A stretch of DNA of 64,000 nucleotides, taken from positions 61,265 to 125,264 of the forward strand of contig CACZSN010000006.1 of NCBI GenBank assembly GCA_902783835.1, written 5' to 3'. This document shows, in pieces, positions 7,411-16,648 of this stretch (position 1 is the stretch's first letter; each line of letters starts with the position of its first letter). A model generated the notes under the pieces. The model was not told where the DNA came from and made no database searches. It worked only from the letters and a program-made list of their open reading frames with translations. A program made the position numbers and the translations under genes. The stretch comes from an uncultured bacterium. Its GTDB lineage: Bacteria; Cyanobacteriota; Vampirovibrionia; Gastranaerophilales; Gastranaerophilaceae.

Positions 7411-8910
7411 TTATTCTTGTTTATCATTATTTTTATTTTTATCTTTATCTTTTTGAACAGGTGAATCCATAACATTCGAAGCAAAAGCATAAACCTCATC
7501 AGCGTGTCTGTGTGCGGCTTTTTCAAGTTTTGCAAGCGATGCGGAATAGTTATGAATTTCGTTGAAATAATCCACCATTGCAGAGTTGTAATTTGCACGT
7601 GCGGTTTGAAGTTGGATATAGTCAGAACGTCCGTCAATATACTCTTCTCCCGCAATCTTCAAGTTGTCTAACGCTCTGTTTACCGTATTTTTAGCGTTAG
7701 AAATTTGACGTTCCGCAGTTTTCACGTTCAAATAACATTTTTTAACGTTGTAATAAATATATTGTTCAATTTCGGCAATATCGGTTTCAGCCTGAGCCAC
7801 AACCAATTTTGCTCTGTCAACTTCGTGTTTGTAAGCCATAAAATTGAGCGAAGACGTCAAATTTACCGCAACATTCAACTGATGGTTGTTAAATCTGTGG
7901 TTGTTATCACTTCTCCACTTATCATCATAATCGTATCCGACATTACCTTTTAACGTAGGATAATATTGACGTTTCACGTGTTTGAGCTGTTCTTGCATAG
8001 CAGAATGAGTCGATTTCAAAACTTTCAAATCCGGACTGTTTTCGTATGCCGTTTTCCAAGCTTCTTCAAGCGTAAACGGCAATTCCTGCACTGTTCCTAT
8101 ACCTTTTTCTTTAACCCTTCCCGTCATAGCTCTCCACGTTATTCCGTCAGAAGAAATAAATTGAGGAGTGAAAAATGCATCATATTGGTTAAAAACGTCA
8201 ATTTCTTTGATTGTAAAATCAGGGGAACCCGCAACATACATCGCATTACACAAATCCGCATAAGCTATATCCTTTTGGTTTTTCGCCTTTTCCAATTTTT
8301 TCATGGATTCCGTGTAATAAACTTGTGCGTTGATATAATCGAGTTCCGTTTTTTTCTTTTGAGCATACAAACTTTTGGTCAAAGATAAAATCTGTTCGTT
8401 GATTTTAACGTTTTCTTCCTGAACTTTTAAAATTGCTTTTGCTTCCAAAACCTCAAAATATTTCAGTTTAATATCATTAATCGTTTCGCAAATACTGTCA
8501 ACATATCTGTATTCGGCAGCAATTCTGTTAAATTTTTGCATATCAATCAATGAAGTTGTTTTGCCGAAATTATAAATCAATTGGTCAATATGAACACCGA
8601 CCATAGGTGAATTTCGCTTTGTAAAACCGTCATCATAAGTAATATCACTGTTAAATTTTTGCAAATAACCCACACCTGCCTGCAAAGTCGGGAAATATGC
8701 CGATTTTGCAAGACTTACGTTATGTTTTGAAATAAGATAATTCTTTTCCGCTTTTTTTATCACGGGACTGTTTTTAACTGCAATTTTTACACAATCGGAC
8801 AACTGCAACATTTGCCCTTCTTTGATTTCACCGTCAATATCCTCAATCGCAAACACGGGTAATGCAAACTGCAAAATTGTCATAACCGCGATACAAAAAA
8901 TTTTTTTCAT
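7411..8910 (-). CDS. TolC-family outer membrane efflux protein
   Basis: A 499-residue protein with an N-terminal signal peptide (Lys-Lys, hydrophobic core, cut near 'PVFA'). Two repeats of the OEP domain follow: 'LQLSDCVKIAVKNSPVIKKA' near the N-terminus and 'FTLEEAWKTAYENSPDLKVL' near residue 275, each leading into long alpha-helical hairpins and short beta strands. This is the plan of TolC, the trimeric outer membrane channel of type I secretion and RND pumps. The C-terminal tail is a charged Lys/Asp/Asn stretch. No pump or membrane-fusion partner is adjacent. It is divergent from the sugar cassette at 9075. Confidence 0.88.
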   Translation of the reverse strand: MKKIFCIAVMTILQFALPVFAIEDIDGEIKEGQMLQLSDCVKIAVKNSPVIKKAEKNYLISKHNVSLAKSAYFPTLQAGVGYLQKFNSDITYDDGFTKRNSPMVGVHIDQLIYNFGKTTSLIDMQKFNRIAAEYRYVDSICETINDIKLKYFEVLEAKAILKVQEENVKINEQILSLTKSLYAQKKKTELDYINAQVYYTESMKKLEKAKNQKDIAYADLCNAMYVAGSPDFTIKEIDVFNQYDAFFTPQFISSDGITWRAMTGRVKEKGIGTVQELPFTLEEAWKTAYENSPDLKVLKSTHSAMQEQLKHVKRQYYPTLKGNVGYDYDDKWRSDNNHRFNNHQLNVAVNLTSSLNFMAYKHEVDRAKLVVAQAETDIAEIEQYIYYNVKKCYLNVKTAERQISNAKNTVNRALDNLKIAGEEYIDGRSDYIQLQTARANYNSAMVDYFNEIHNYSASLAKLEKAAHRHADEVYAFASNVMDSPVQKDKDKNKNNDKQE

Positions 8911-9074
8911 AACAGAACTCCAACAACACCTATAGGGTTATCATAACAAAACCAATAGTTAAATCAACTAAAATAATGTAACAGTTTTTCAAACATTTAA
9001 GAAGAAACTAAACAAAAATTAAAACTTCACGCAAAAATTTTTTATAGTAAAATTGAATTGTCCGGTGGAAAATA

Positions 9075-9509
9075 ATGATAAAAGAATTTCGTCATAACGG
9101 TATTTTATTGGGTGCATTAATCAGCAAAGAAGATGCTGACAGTGATGCTATTAAGTTTTATACGGATAAATCTTCCGACCTGCAAACAGGTTACGCAATT
9201 CATCCGAAAAATTCCTACACTGATGCCCACATTCACAAAATAATTCCGCAAAATATCAACTCTCTTCAAGAAGTTTTGATTGTTACAAAAGGCAAAATCA
9301 GGGTCGATTTTTATTCGGAAGACAAACAATATGTCGAAAGTGCAATTGTTCCAGCAGGAATGGCAATAATGCTGATTTCCGGCGGTCATGGCATTAAACA
9401 ACTTGAAGATTCCGAATACTGGGAAGTTAAACAAGGTCCGTTTATCGGTGATGAAAATAAAATCAGATTTGCTCACATCCCTGATGATGAGGTAGTCTTT
9501 AATGACTGA
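9075..9509 (+). CDS. Cupin-fold protein, WxcM/sugar ketoisomerase-like
   Basis: A 144-residue single cupin. The first cupin motif is 'DAHIHKIIPQNINSLQEVLI' with a metal/substrate pair of His, and the second is 'VPAGMAIMLISGGHGIKQL'. Small cupins of this type (WxcM C-terminal, FdtA-like) act on nucleotide-linked keto-sugars. Its reading frame overlaps the DegT aminotransferase gene by 8 bases, which supports a two-step sugar modification: isomerise, then aminate. It could also be a general sugar-phosphate-binding cupin. Start preceded by GGTGG about 9 bases upstream. Confidence 0.7.
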   Translation: MIKEFRHNGILLGALISKEDADSDAIKFYTDKSSDLQTGYAIHPKNSYTDAHIHKIIPQNINSLQEVLIVTKGKIRVDFYSEDKQYVESAIVPAGMAIMLISGGHGIKQLEDSEYWEVKQGPFIGDENKIRFAHIPDDEVVFND

Positions 9510-10623
9510 TTTTATTCCCGTAAACGATTCTTTCGAAGCAAAAAATGAAAAAAAATATTTGATAGAATGTGTCGAAACAGGCTGGTTAAGCTCGGCAGGA
9601 CAGTTCGTCAAGAAATTGGAACGGGATTTTTCAAGCTATACGGGACAAAAATACGGTTCTTGTGTTCAAAACGGTTCCGTTGCACTCGAACTTGCCGTAA
9701 AAGTCTTAAAAGAACAATACCATTGGGAAAAAGATGACGAAATTATTTTGCCTTCTTTTACAATTATATCTTCCGCTCAAGCCGTTGTGTATAACGGACT
9801 TAAGCCGATTTTTGTTGATTCAAATCAATCAACTTGGAACATGGATGTTTCAAAAATTGAAGAAAAAATCACTCCCAAAACAAAGGCTGTTATGGCTGTT
9901 CACATATACGGACTTCCGACGGATATGAATCCGATTTTTGAACTTGCAAAAAAATACGATTTAAAAATCATAGAAGATGCCGCTCAAGCCCACGGACTGA
10001 AATATTATGATAAATGTTGCGGTTCGATGTCCGATATTTCGACGTTTTCGTTTTATGCAAACAAACATATTTCAGCGGGTGAAGGCGGAATGGTTATGAC
10101 TTCGGATGAAAATCTGCTCGAAAAAATCAATTATTACAAAAATCTTTGCCATTCAAAAGACCGTTTTGTTCACTACGATTTGGGATGGAATTACAGAATG
10201 TCTAATCTTCAGGCAGCCGTTGCTTATGCACAATTTGAAGAATTAGACGATTCCATAAAAAAGAAAAAATTAATGGGAAAATTATATACGGAATTGCTCA
10301 AGGACATTCCCGCACAACTTCCGGTTTCCAAAACGGATTATGCTGAAAACAATTATTGGGTCTACGGAATAGTTTTAAATGACGATGTAAAATTTGATGC
10401 AAAAGAAGCGATGAAAAAATTATCGGAAAAAAACATCGGAGTCAGACCGTTTTTCTGCCCAATGCACAAACAACCTGTTTTTGTTAAAATGGGACTGACA
10501 GACGAAACAATTCGTCCGATTAGCGAAAAGCTTTACGAACGGGGTTTCTACATACCATCCGGCATAAATATCACCACCGAACAAATTGAAACGGTCGCAA
10601 AAAAAATCAAAGAAATATTCTAA
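9502..10623 (+). CDS. DegT/DnrJ/EryC1/StrS-family sugar aminotransferase
   Basis: PLP enzyme that puts an amino group on a nucleotide-linked keto-sugar, as in perosamine or bacillosamine synthesis. Length 373 residues is normal. 'NGSVALELAVKVL' is the phosphate-binding start, 'EDAAQAHG' holds the Asp that binds the PLP nitrogen, and 'YANKHISAGEGGMV' carries the catalytic Lys188. 'LGWNYRMSNLQAAVA' is the family signature. It overlaps the upstream cupin by 8 bases and is followed 10 bases later by a GT2 gene, so the three form one operon. The dehydratase and nucleotidyltransferase that would make its substrate are not in the window. Confidence 0.93.
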   Translation: MTDFIPVNDSFEAKNEKKYLIECVETGWLSSAGQFVKKLERDFSSYTGQKYGSCVQNGSVALELAVKVLKEQYHWEKDDEIILPSFTIISSAQAVVYNGLKPIFVDSNQSTWNMDVSKIEEKITPKTKAVMAVHIYGLPTDMNPIFELAKKYDLKIIEDAAQAHGLKYYDKCCGSMSDISTFSFYANKHISAGEGGMVMTSDENLLEKINYYKNLCHSKDRFVHYDLGWNYRMSNLQAAVAYAQFEELDDSIKKKKLMGKLYTELLKDIPAQLPVSKTDYAENNYWVYGIVLNDDVKFDAKEAMKKLSEKNIGVRPFFCPMHKQPVFVKMGLTDETIRPISEKLYERGFYIPSGINITTEQIETVAKKIKEIF

Positions 10624-10633
10624 AGAGGTAAAA

Positions 10634-11356
10634 ATGGGCGTAACATTAACAATTTTGGCATATAACGAAGCAGAAAATCTCATCAATCTTTTACCGCTTG
10701 TTATTGAAAATTTGAAAAAAGTAACGGATGATTATGAACTTTTGATTGTGGATTGCGACAAATCAACGGATAATACAAAGGAAGTTTGCGAAAAATTCGG
10801 GGCAAAATACGTTGTCCAAGAAACTCCGTACTACATCGGTGCATACAAAACAGCCGTTAAATTTGCACAAAAAGAAAATTTCTTTATTATGGATGCCGAT
10901 TTTTCACACTCTCCGGAATATATTCCCGAAATATACAATGCATTCATAAACAATAATGCCGATGTCGCTATCGGTTCAAGATACGTTGCCGGCGGTGAAA
11001 ATGACGACGAAAGCCAAAATATCGTATACTCAAAATTTTTGAATTTTGTATACCAAAACCTCTTTGGTTTGAGAGGTATTAACGATATTTCCGGCGGATT
11101 TAAAATGTATAAAACGGAAATTCTAAAAAATATTAATTTTATGAGCAGATATTTTGAAGCTCAACTTGAAATCCTCGTCAAAGCAAAAATTCAAAATCCC
11201 GGCTTGAAAGTCGTCGAAGTCCCTATCCACTTCAAAAAAAGAGATAAAGGTGTAACAAAAAGAAACTATTTTACGTTCCTTCCTGAATTTTGTTTACTGT
11301 TTGTCAAACTTCTCATTTATAAAATATTTGCTAAATTTTCAAAGAAACACAAATAG
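10634..11356 (+). CDS. GT2 glycosyltransferase, polyprenyl-phosphate sugar synthase type
   Basis: GT-A fold enzyme related to dolichol-phosphate mannose synthase. 'LTILAYNEAENLINLLP' opens the fold, 'MDADFSHSPEYIPEI' contains the DxD metal site, and 'GSRYVAGGENDD', 'INDISGGFKMYK' and 'EVPIHFKKRDKGVTK' are the further DPM1-type motifs. I start at the ATG at 10634, preceded by AGAGG; the longer frame overlaps the aminotransferase. No strong C-terminal membrane helices are seen, so it is likely a cytosolic face enzyme that loads undecaprenyl phosphate. It ends 2 bases from the convergent YfhO-type gene. In Bacillus the GT2 CsbB works with YfhO, a parallel to this layout. Confidence 0.88.
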   Translation: MGVTLTILAYNEAENLINLLPLVIENLKKVTDDYELLIVDCDKSTDNTKEVCEKFGAKYVVQETPYYIGAYKTAVKFAQKENFFIMDADFSHSPEYIPEIYNAFINNNADVAIGSRYVAGGENDDESQNIVYSKFLNFVYQNLFGLRGINDISGGFKMYKTEILKNINFMSRYFEAQLEILVKAKIQNPGLKVVEVPIHFKKRDKGVTKRNYFTFLPEFCLLFVKLLIYKIFAKFSKKHK

Positions 11357-11358
11357 TG

Positions 11359-13266
11359 TTATTCCTTGCAATCAGGTTTTTTGTAAGCAATCATGCAAAT
11401 TAAAAACAGTATAAAAGAACAGATTGAGACAATCAAACCGCCGACAAATCCGACGGGGACATAATTCATCTCAAGGACTTTATCTTCGGGATTTACGGGA
11501 ATAGCCATAAAGGACTCGAAAACCTTTATCGGTTTTCTGTAATCGCCATCGACTTTGATATGCCAACCTTTATCATAAGGTATCGTTAAGAACAAAAATC
11601 GGTGTTGCTTTTCGACATCCATATAAATTTTCAAATGGGAACTTGAAATTTTTTCGACTTTACAAGGAGCATCGGCGATTTCTTTATAATATTTTTGCAA
11701 TTTCGGAATATTTTCGTAAATTACACTAAATTTGATATCATCTTTTGAATTATTTTTAATGTGCGTTTTGTAGTCGAAAAGAAGAACGGAGTCTTTCTGA
11801 AATTTGCCGAAATAGTTATATTGTGATGTTGCCATCGGCATGTAGTTATCGAAAAAGTCTTTGCCGTTTATTTTAAAATGTTCAAAAACAAATTCAACTT
11901 TGTGATTATTTGTCGCATAAATGTATAAATTATCGTTCGATTTAACTTTATAAGAAAATCTTTCTTTTGCAAAAGTCAACGGGTCTGAAGTATAAACGTC
12001 CCCAAAGTCTTTTCCTGATAATGCTTTCAGAATGTCATTTTGAAAATCGCAATTAGATTTGCTCGCAAAATCGGTCAACAATTTCGGACTGTAATCAATC
12101 AGAAAAGCAATAGGCAGTGCAAGAGTATTTTTAAAGAGAAAAAGTTCTTTACCGTTACTTTTATTATGCTGATATTTTACTAATTTAAAGGGATATTTTT
12201 CTTTTTTGGAAGAAGAAATTACATACTTAACCCCCATAAAGCATGACGGAAAAATAATTTGTTGTTTTCTGTAAGCCACTCCGCCTTCATCAAACAGTTT
12301 AAAAATTCCCATTTTTTCATAGGCATCCATGGATTTTTCGGGAATAAATGAAGAGTAATGAGAAATCCCGTTAAAATTCATCATAAGAGGAGCGTTATTG
12401 AAGAATGTTGACGGATTCGAAAACCAAGTTTCACTTTCAACTCTATAAAAATTTTTATCTGTTTTTTTAAGGAAAGAAAGTATTTTTCTGGACTTCAAAA
12501 CGTATTTTTTAAATGAAGAAGCTTTTGAAGAAATGCTCGATTTATTTTGAGAAGAATAGATATACAGGGTATTTTCAGCCATATTGCATAAAAATAAAGC
12601 TATTATGATAAAAGATGCCGCATAAAAGTTTTTGTGTTTGCCTTTGACATAACGGAAAATAAAATCAAAAAATATCAATGCCAAAACGGAATCGACTAAT
12701 AGATATCGGATTGGAGCATAATAAAATTTTGAAATAAGAACAGCTGCCGTAATTACAACAAAAAGCGTTACACAATGAAAAAGATTTTTTATATCAATAT
12801 TTTTGATTTGCAAAAATGATTTGTAAGCGAGAAAAATCACAAAAAATTTAAAAATGAAAGTAAATCTGAATATCGTACCGTTAGGATCTTCAACCCCCAT
12901 TGTCCAAACAACAAATAAAAAATTCAATGTAAAACCGCCAATAAGAAATCCTAAAAATATTGCGGAAAGACAACGTTCTTTTTTAGTAATTGAATTATTA
13001 AAGAAATAAAGCAAAAATAAGACGAAAGTAAAAATTCCGACAAAAACAAACGGAGATAAATCTTCATCAAAACGATACGGAACAATATTATTGGAAAAGA
13101 ATTTCGACAACAAACCGAAAAAATTACATCTTATTTCAAATAACGAATCCATATCAAAAAATGAATATTTTTCATTTGACAATCCTAAAAAAAACGGGAA
13201 GCAATAACCAAGCGGATAACCCGCAGACCAACAAAGAAGATGAAACGAAAATTTTTGCTTTTTCAA
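11359..13266 (-). CDS. YfhO-family membrane protein, C-terminal part (frameshifted)
   Basis: This frame holds the larger part of a YfhO-type GT-C membrane protein: membrane helices, then a long extracytoplasmic region with 'FYRVESETWFSNPSTFFN' and the late block 'LTIPYDKGWHIKVDGDYRKP', and a final helix. The paralogue at 13926-16565 has the same blocks in one uninterrupted frame. The first 26 or so codons of this frame overlap the upstream fragment and are not homologous; the real homology begins near 'LGLSNEKYSFFD' (about 13185). Removing one T from the T8 run at 13187-13194 would join the two frames into one protein of about 858 residues. Probably a single gene with a sequence error, or a genuinely interrupted or phase-variable one. 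Confidence 0.75.
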   Translation of the reverse strand: MKKQKFSFHLLCWSAGYPLGYCFPFFLGLSNEKYSFFDMDSLFEIRCNFFGLLSKFFSNNIVPYRFDEDLSPFVFVGIFTFVLFLLYFFNNSITKKERCLSAIFLGFLIGGFTLNFLFVVWTMGVEDPNGTIFRFTFIFKFFVIFLAYKSFLQIKNIDIKNLFHCVTLFVVITAAVLISKFYYAPIRYLLVDSVLALIFFDFIFRYVKGKHKNFYAASFIIIALFLCNMAENTLYIYSSQNKSSISSKASSFKKYVLKSRKILSFLKKTDKNFYRVESETWFSNPSTFFNNAPLMMNFNGISHYSSFIPEKSMDAYEKMGIFKLFDEGGVAYRKQQIIFPSCFMGVKYVISSSKKEKYPFKLVKYQHNKSNGKELFLFKNTLALPIAFLIDYSPKLLTDFASKSNCDFQNDILKALSGKDFGDVYTSDPLTFAKERFSYKVKSNDNLYIYATNNHKVEFVFEHFKINGKDFFDNYMPMATSQYNYFGKFQKDSVLLFDYKTHIKNNSKDDIKFSVIYENIPKLQKYYKEIADAPCKVEKISSSHLKIYMDVEKQHRFLFLTIPYDKGWHIKVDGDYRKPIKVFESFMAIPVNPEDKVLEMNYVPVGFVGGLIVSICSFILFLICMIAYKKPDCKE

Positions 13267-13936
13267 AGAATTTTTTATAATCGTTCCCGTTTTCTAAAAA
13301 ATACTTATAAATAAACCAACAACCGGCAAACAATAACGAGACATATCCTGAATAACCGTTTGATAAAAGAGCTAATGTCATCGTGACCAAAAACAAGCGG
13401 AAATCATTGTTTCTTACAATCCAAGAAACCCCCAAAAGAACCAAAGGCAAAAGGATTAAACAATCAACAAAAATAAAGTTTGCCATAGAAGTTATGACAG
13501 AATCCGCACTTAATGCATATGCAACTGCGAAAAATACTGAAGTTATTTTGTCAGAGCCAAATTCTTTGTTTAAAAAATATGCAAAACTTAAACCGCAAAA
13601 TCCTAATTTTAAAGCAATTAAGAATTGAAAGCCAATGTTCATGTATTCTTCTGGGCAGAAGAAAAACAGAAAATTTAACGGGCTTACAAAATTATAAAAA
13701 GCCAACATATTAAACATCGGTGCTCCGCCGCAACGTGCAAGAGAATAGAATATTGTATTATTTGATGTGAAAAAAGTTTTGTAATATGAAAAGAAATTCA
13801 TATACTCAATTTCATCGTCACCGAATAAAAATACGTTGTCTCCGAACGGAGGAACTTTCAAAATGAACCAACAAATAAATATAATAGCTATCGGAATAAA
13901 AAAGGATAATGAATAAATTATCTTTTTATTGTTCAT
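13172..13936 (-). CDS. YfhO-family membrane protein, N-terminal fragment (frameshifted)
   Basis: A 254-residue frame with the first helices of a YfhO protein. 'FSYYKTFFTSNNTIFYSLAR' and 'IALKLGFCGLSFAYFLNKEF' match the start of the intact paralogue upstream almost block for block. It stops at a TGA just after a T8 run, where the next frame takes over. The start overlaps the stop of the gene at 13926 by 11 bases, so it is the next gene of the same minus-strand operon. If the frameshift is real, the product would be a membrane stub without the sugar-transfer region. Confidence 0.75.
   Translation of the reverse strand: MNNKKIIYSLSFFIPIAIIFICWFILKVPPFGDNVFLFGDDEIEYMNFFSYYKTFFTSNNTIFYSLARCGGAPMFNMLAFYNFVSPLNFLFFFCPEEYMNIGFQFLIALKLGFCGLSFAYFLNKEFGSDKITSVFFAVAYALSADSVITSMANFIFVDCLILLPLVLLGVSWIVRNNDFRLFLVTMTLALLSNGYSGYVSLLFAGCWFIYKYFLENGNDYKKFFEKAKIFVSSSLLVCGLSAWLLLPVFFRIVK
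13187..13194 (-). other. T8 homopolymer at the YfhO frameshift
   Basis: Eight T on the minus strand. With seven T the codons run 'LPVFLGLSNEK' without a stop, matching the paralogue. With eight, the frame ends at 13172. Such a run is a typical spot for sequencing error, polymerase slippage or phase variation. Confidence 0.75.
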
Positions 13937-16565
13937 CTTTATTAACCTTGTTTAACCCGAATACTGCCATTAAGAACAATAAAGTTAACAAGGAAATTCC
14001 GCACCCTAATTGGAACATTTTCGGAACATAACGCATTTCGACAATTTCGTCACCGGCTTTTAAAGGGATAACCATCAAAGAATCAAAAACTTTTTGAGCC
14101 TTTTTCTTTCTTCCGTCAACTTTAATTTTCCAACCTTTATCATAAGGCATCGTTAAGAATAAGAATTGTCTTTTTTCTTTAACATTTACGTGAATTTTCA
14201 AGTGAGAGCTCGAAATTTTTTCGACCTCACAACCTTTTTTCGCAAAAATATTTTGGTATTTTCGGAGCAAATCGGCATTTTCTGTTGCCATAAACATGGA
14301 GAACTCATTTTTCAAGAAGAATTCTATCCAGGATTGATAATTTTCTTTAACAAATTTCAAATTCAAATAATCCTGAGATTTATCGGGATTTAGCCAAAAA
14401 TAAGCATTTTTGTTTCCGATATGATAATACAAACGCTTATCGTCTTTGAATATTTTTTCAAAGTAATTGTTAAGATTGTTATTATCTTTTATCGAAAGGA
14501 ACATATCTCTGTTTTTATCAACCTTGTAGTTTTTTTCGATATTTACGGGTTTAAAATTTTCTTCTCTTTCTTTGGAAACATTACCGATTTTCCAAACTTC
14601 AGAATAATCATAAACGTCACCCAAGTCTTTATTTGCGAGGATTTTGAGAATATCATTTTGAGTATCAAAATTGTTTATTCCCTCATAAGGACCAAATAAA
14701 GCCTCATTTCTGTCAATTATAAAAGCAAAAGGAAATGCAACTTTATTTTCATAGATATTGACAGTATTATCAGAATCATCCTCGAAAGAATAAATTTTTT
14801 CGTAAGTTTTAGGCATCGAATTTGCATAAGTAAGCACATACTTTACACCCAAAAGCGAATAAGGCACCGAGTCGGTTTCGACATCGTAAATAAATTGATT
14901 ACGACTGTTTGCAAACCAAGAAATACCGATGGCTTTATAAAAGTCTATAAGCTCGGAATTTCCCCAATAATTGAAAACCGTAATTCCGTTATAACCGAAT
15001 AATAACGGATTATTTCTGAAAACTTTATAAAACGGATCGACAATTGCACTTGCATCAGATTCTATACGATAGAATGATTTATCTTTTGCTTTCACATAAT
15101 CGACAGCTTTTTTAAATCCGTTATAATAATTGTTAAATTCAGTTTTTTTATACATTCTCGAATCGTACATTAAATCCTTAAACGTCGTAAACATATTAAT
15201 TCCCGTATTTAAGACATAAATAAGAAATAATACCGGCACGATTGAATTCAAATGTTCTTTGTTTTCCAAAATTACATAACAGATGTATAAAGAAAGCATA
15301 AAACATACAATATCAAATTTAACATAACCGTCTTCAACAAATTCAAAATGGAAATTCATTACAATTACCGCCAATACAAAATAAATAATTGCAGCCGTAA
15401 TCAAATTTTTCTTTGAAATACATTTGATTTCCAAAAATGATTTGTATGCTATCGAAATCAAGAGGAAACTAACCGTAAAAGAAGCAATAAAGACAGGTTC
15501 CGCCCACGCATCCAATAAATTTATTCCCAAATTCCAAACGCTGAATAAACCGTTGAAGGTAAAAGTTAAATATAAAAAGACCAAAAATGATGCATCAACA
15601 ATTTTTTCTTTCAGAGAGAAATTTTTATTAATAAAGAATAAAATGAAAAATGCAAAAGCTAAATAGCCTATATTAAAATTAGGAGTATGAGAAAAATCTT
15701 CCGAAATAATATTTACTGACCCCGAAATAAAAAACTTCGCAAGCATAGGGAAGAAATCGGTTCTTATTACGAAGAAATTACATAAATAATCCACAAAACC
15801 GTTGCTGAATTTTTCAAAAGAAGAAAAAGCGGGAACCCAAATCCATGCCGTTAATAAAAACGAAAGAACGATATCTCTGAACAATTTATTCAATTTAGAA
15901 AGAATATCGGTAAAGATTTCTTTGTCAGCAAGGATTAATTTGTAAACAAAATACATTACCGAGAAAACAGCAATAATATACCCCATTAAACAATTGGTTA
16001 TAATTGCCAAAGTTAGAGTAACAAAAAACAGCCAATCTTTATTTTCTTTTAAAATTTTTGAAATGCCGAGCAAAACAAGCGGAAACAGAATAATTCCGTC
16101 GTAGAACATAATGTTTGAAATGTTTGACAAATTATATCCGCAAAGAGCAAAAGAACACGCAAAAATTATCGACATGTAATTTTCTTTGAACTCTTTATTC
16201 AAAAAATATGCACAAGTTAATCCGCAAAATCCCAATTTCAGGGCAATTATAAGAGTTATGCCTATATTTACGGCATTATCGGGAAACAGGAACAATAAGA
16301 AATTAAACGGACTAAAAAGATAATAAGCAAAAAAATCATAACAACTGCCTATTCCCGAAAAGCTGTAAAAAATATCGTTATGTTCCGCAAACAGAGTTCT
16401 AAAATAGCTAAAGAACGGTAAAATTTTCAACTCTAAATTGGCATGCAATAATGATTTTTCGCCAAAAGGAGCAATATATCCGTAATATAGAAACAACAGA
16501 TATAAAATAATCGGCAAAACGAAAGATGCAGAATATATAATTAACTGTTTTTTCCTATTTTCCAT
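13926..16565 (-). CDS. YfhO-family GT-C membrane protein
   Basis: About 879 residues from the ATG at 16565, which has AGGGG 8 bases upstream; longer frames exist but lack such a site. The first 450 residues are mostly membrane helices with 'IIALKLGFCGLTCAYFLNKE' and a loop with Asn-rich residues. An extracytoplasmic part follows, with 'SFYRIESDASAIVDPFYKV' and 'LLFGYNGITVFNYWG', then a beta-rich end 'LTMPYDKGWKIKVDGRKK' and a last helix. YfhO of Bacillus subtilis transfers sugars from a lipid carrier to lipoteichoic acid. This cell appears Gram-negative, so its acceptor is unknown. Confidence 0.85.
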   Translation of the reverse strand: MENRKKQLIIYSASFVLPIILYLLFLYYGYIAPFGEKSLLHANLELKILPFFSYFRTLFAEHNDIFYSFSGIGSCYDFFAYYLFSPFNFLLFLFPDNAVNIGITLIIALKLGFCGLTCAYFLNKEFKENYMSIIFACSFALCGYNLSNISNIMFYDGIILFPLVLLGISKILKENKDWLFFVTLTLAIITNCLMGYIIAVFSVMYFVYKLILADKEIFTDILSKLNKLFRDIVLSFLLTAWIWVPAFSSFEKFSNGFVDYLCNFFVIRTDFFPMLAKFFISGSVNIISEDFSHTPNFNIGYLAFAFFILFFINKNFSLKEKIVDASFLVFLYLTFTFNGLFSVWNLGINLLDAWAEPVFIASFTVSFLLISIAYKSFLEIKCISKKNLITAAIIYFVLAVIVMNFHFEFVEDGYVKFDIVCFMLSLYICYVILENKEHLNSIVPVLFLIYVLNTGINMFTTFKDLMYDSRMYKKTEFNNYYNGFKKAVDYVKAKDKSFYRIESDASAIVDPFYKVFRNNPLLFGYNGITVFNYWGNSELIDFYKAIGISWFANSRNQFIYDVETDSVPYSLLGVKYVLTYANSMPKTYEKIYSFEDDSDNTVNIYENKVAFPFAFIIDRNEALFGPYEGINNFDTQNDILKILANKDLGDVYDYSEVWKIGNVSKEREENFKPVNIEKNYKVDKNRDMFLSIKDNNNLNNYFEKIFKDDKRLYYHIGNKNAYFWLNPDKSQDYLNLKFVKENYQSWIEFFLKNEFSMFMATENADLLRKYQNIFAKKGCEVEKISSSHLKIHVNVKEKRQFLFLTMPYDKGWKIKVDGRKKKAQKVFDSLMVIPLKAGDEIVEMRYVPKMFQLGCGISLLTLLFLMAVFGLNKVNKDEQ

Positions 16566-16648
16566 AAACATACCCCTATACAGAAAGTATATAAAATACA
16601 CTCTCGAAATACAATAGATATCCGCAACTTTTGACAAAATTTAAAAAA

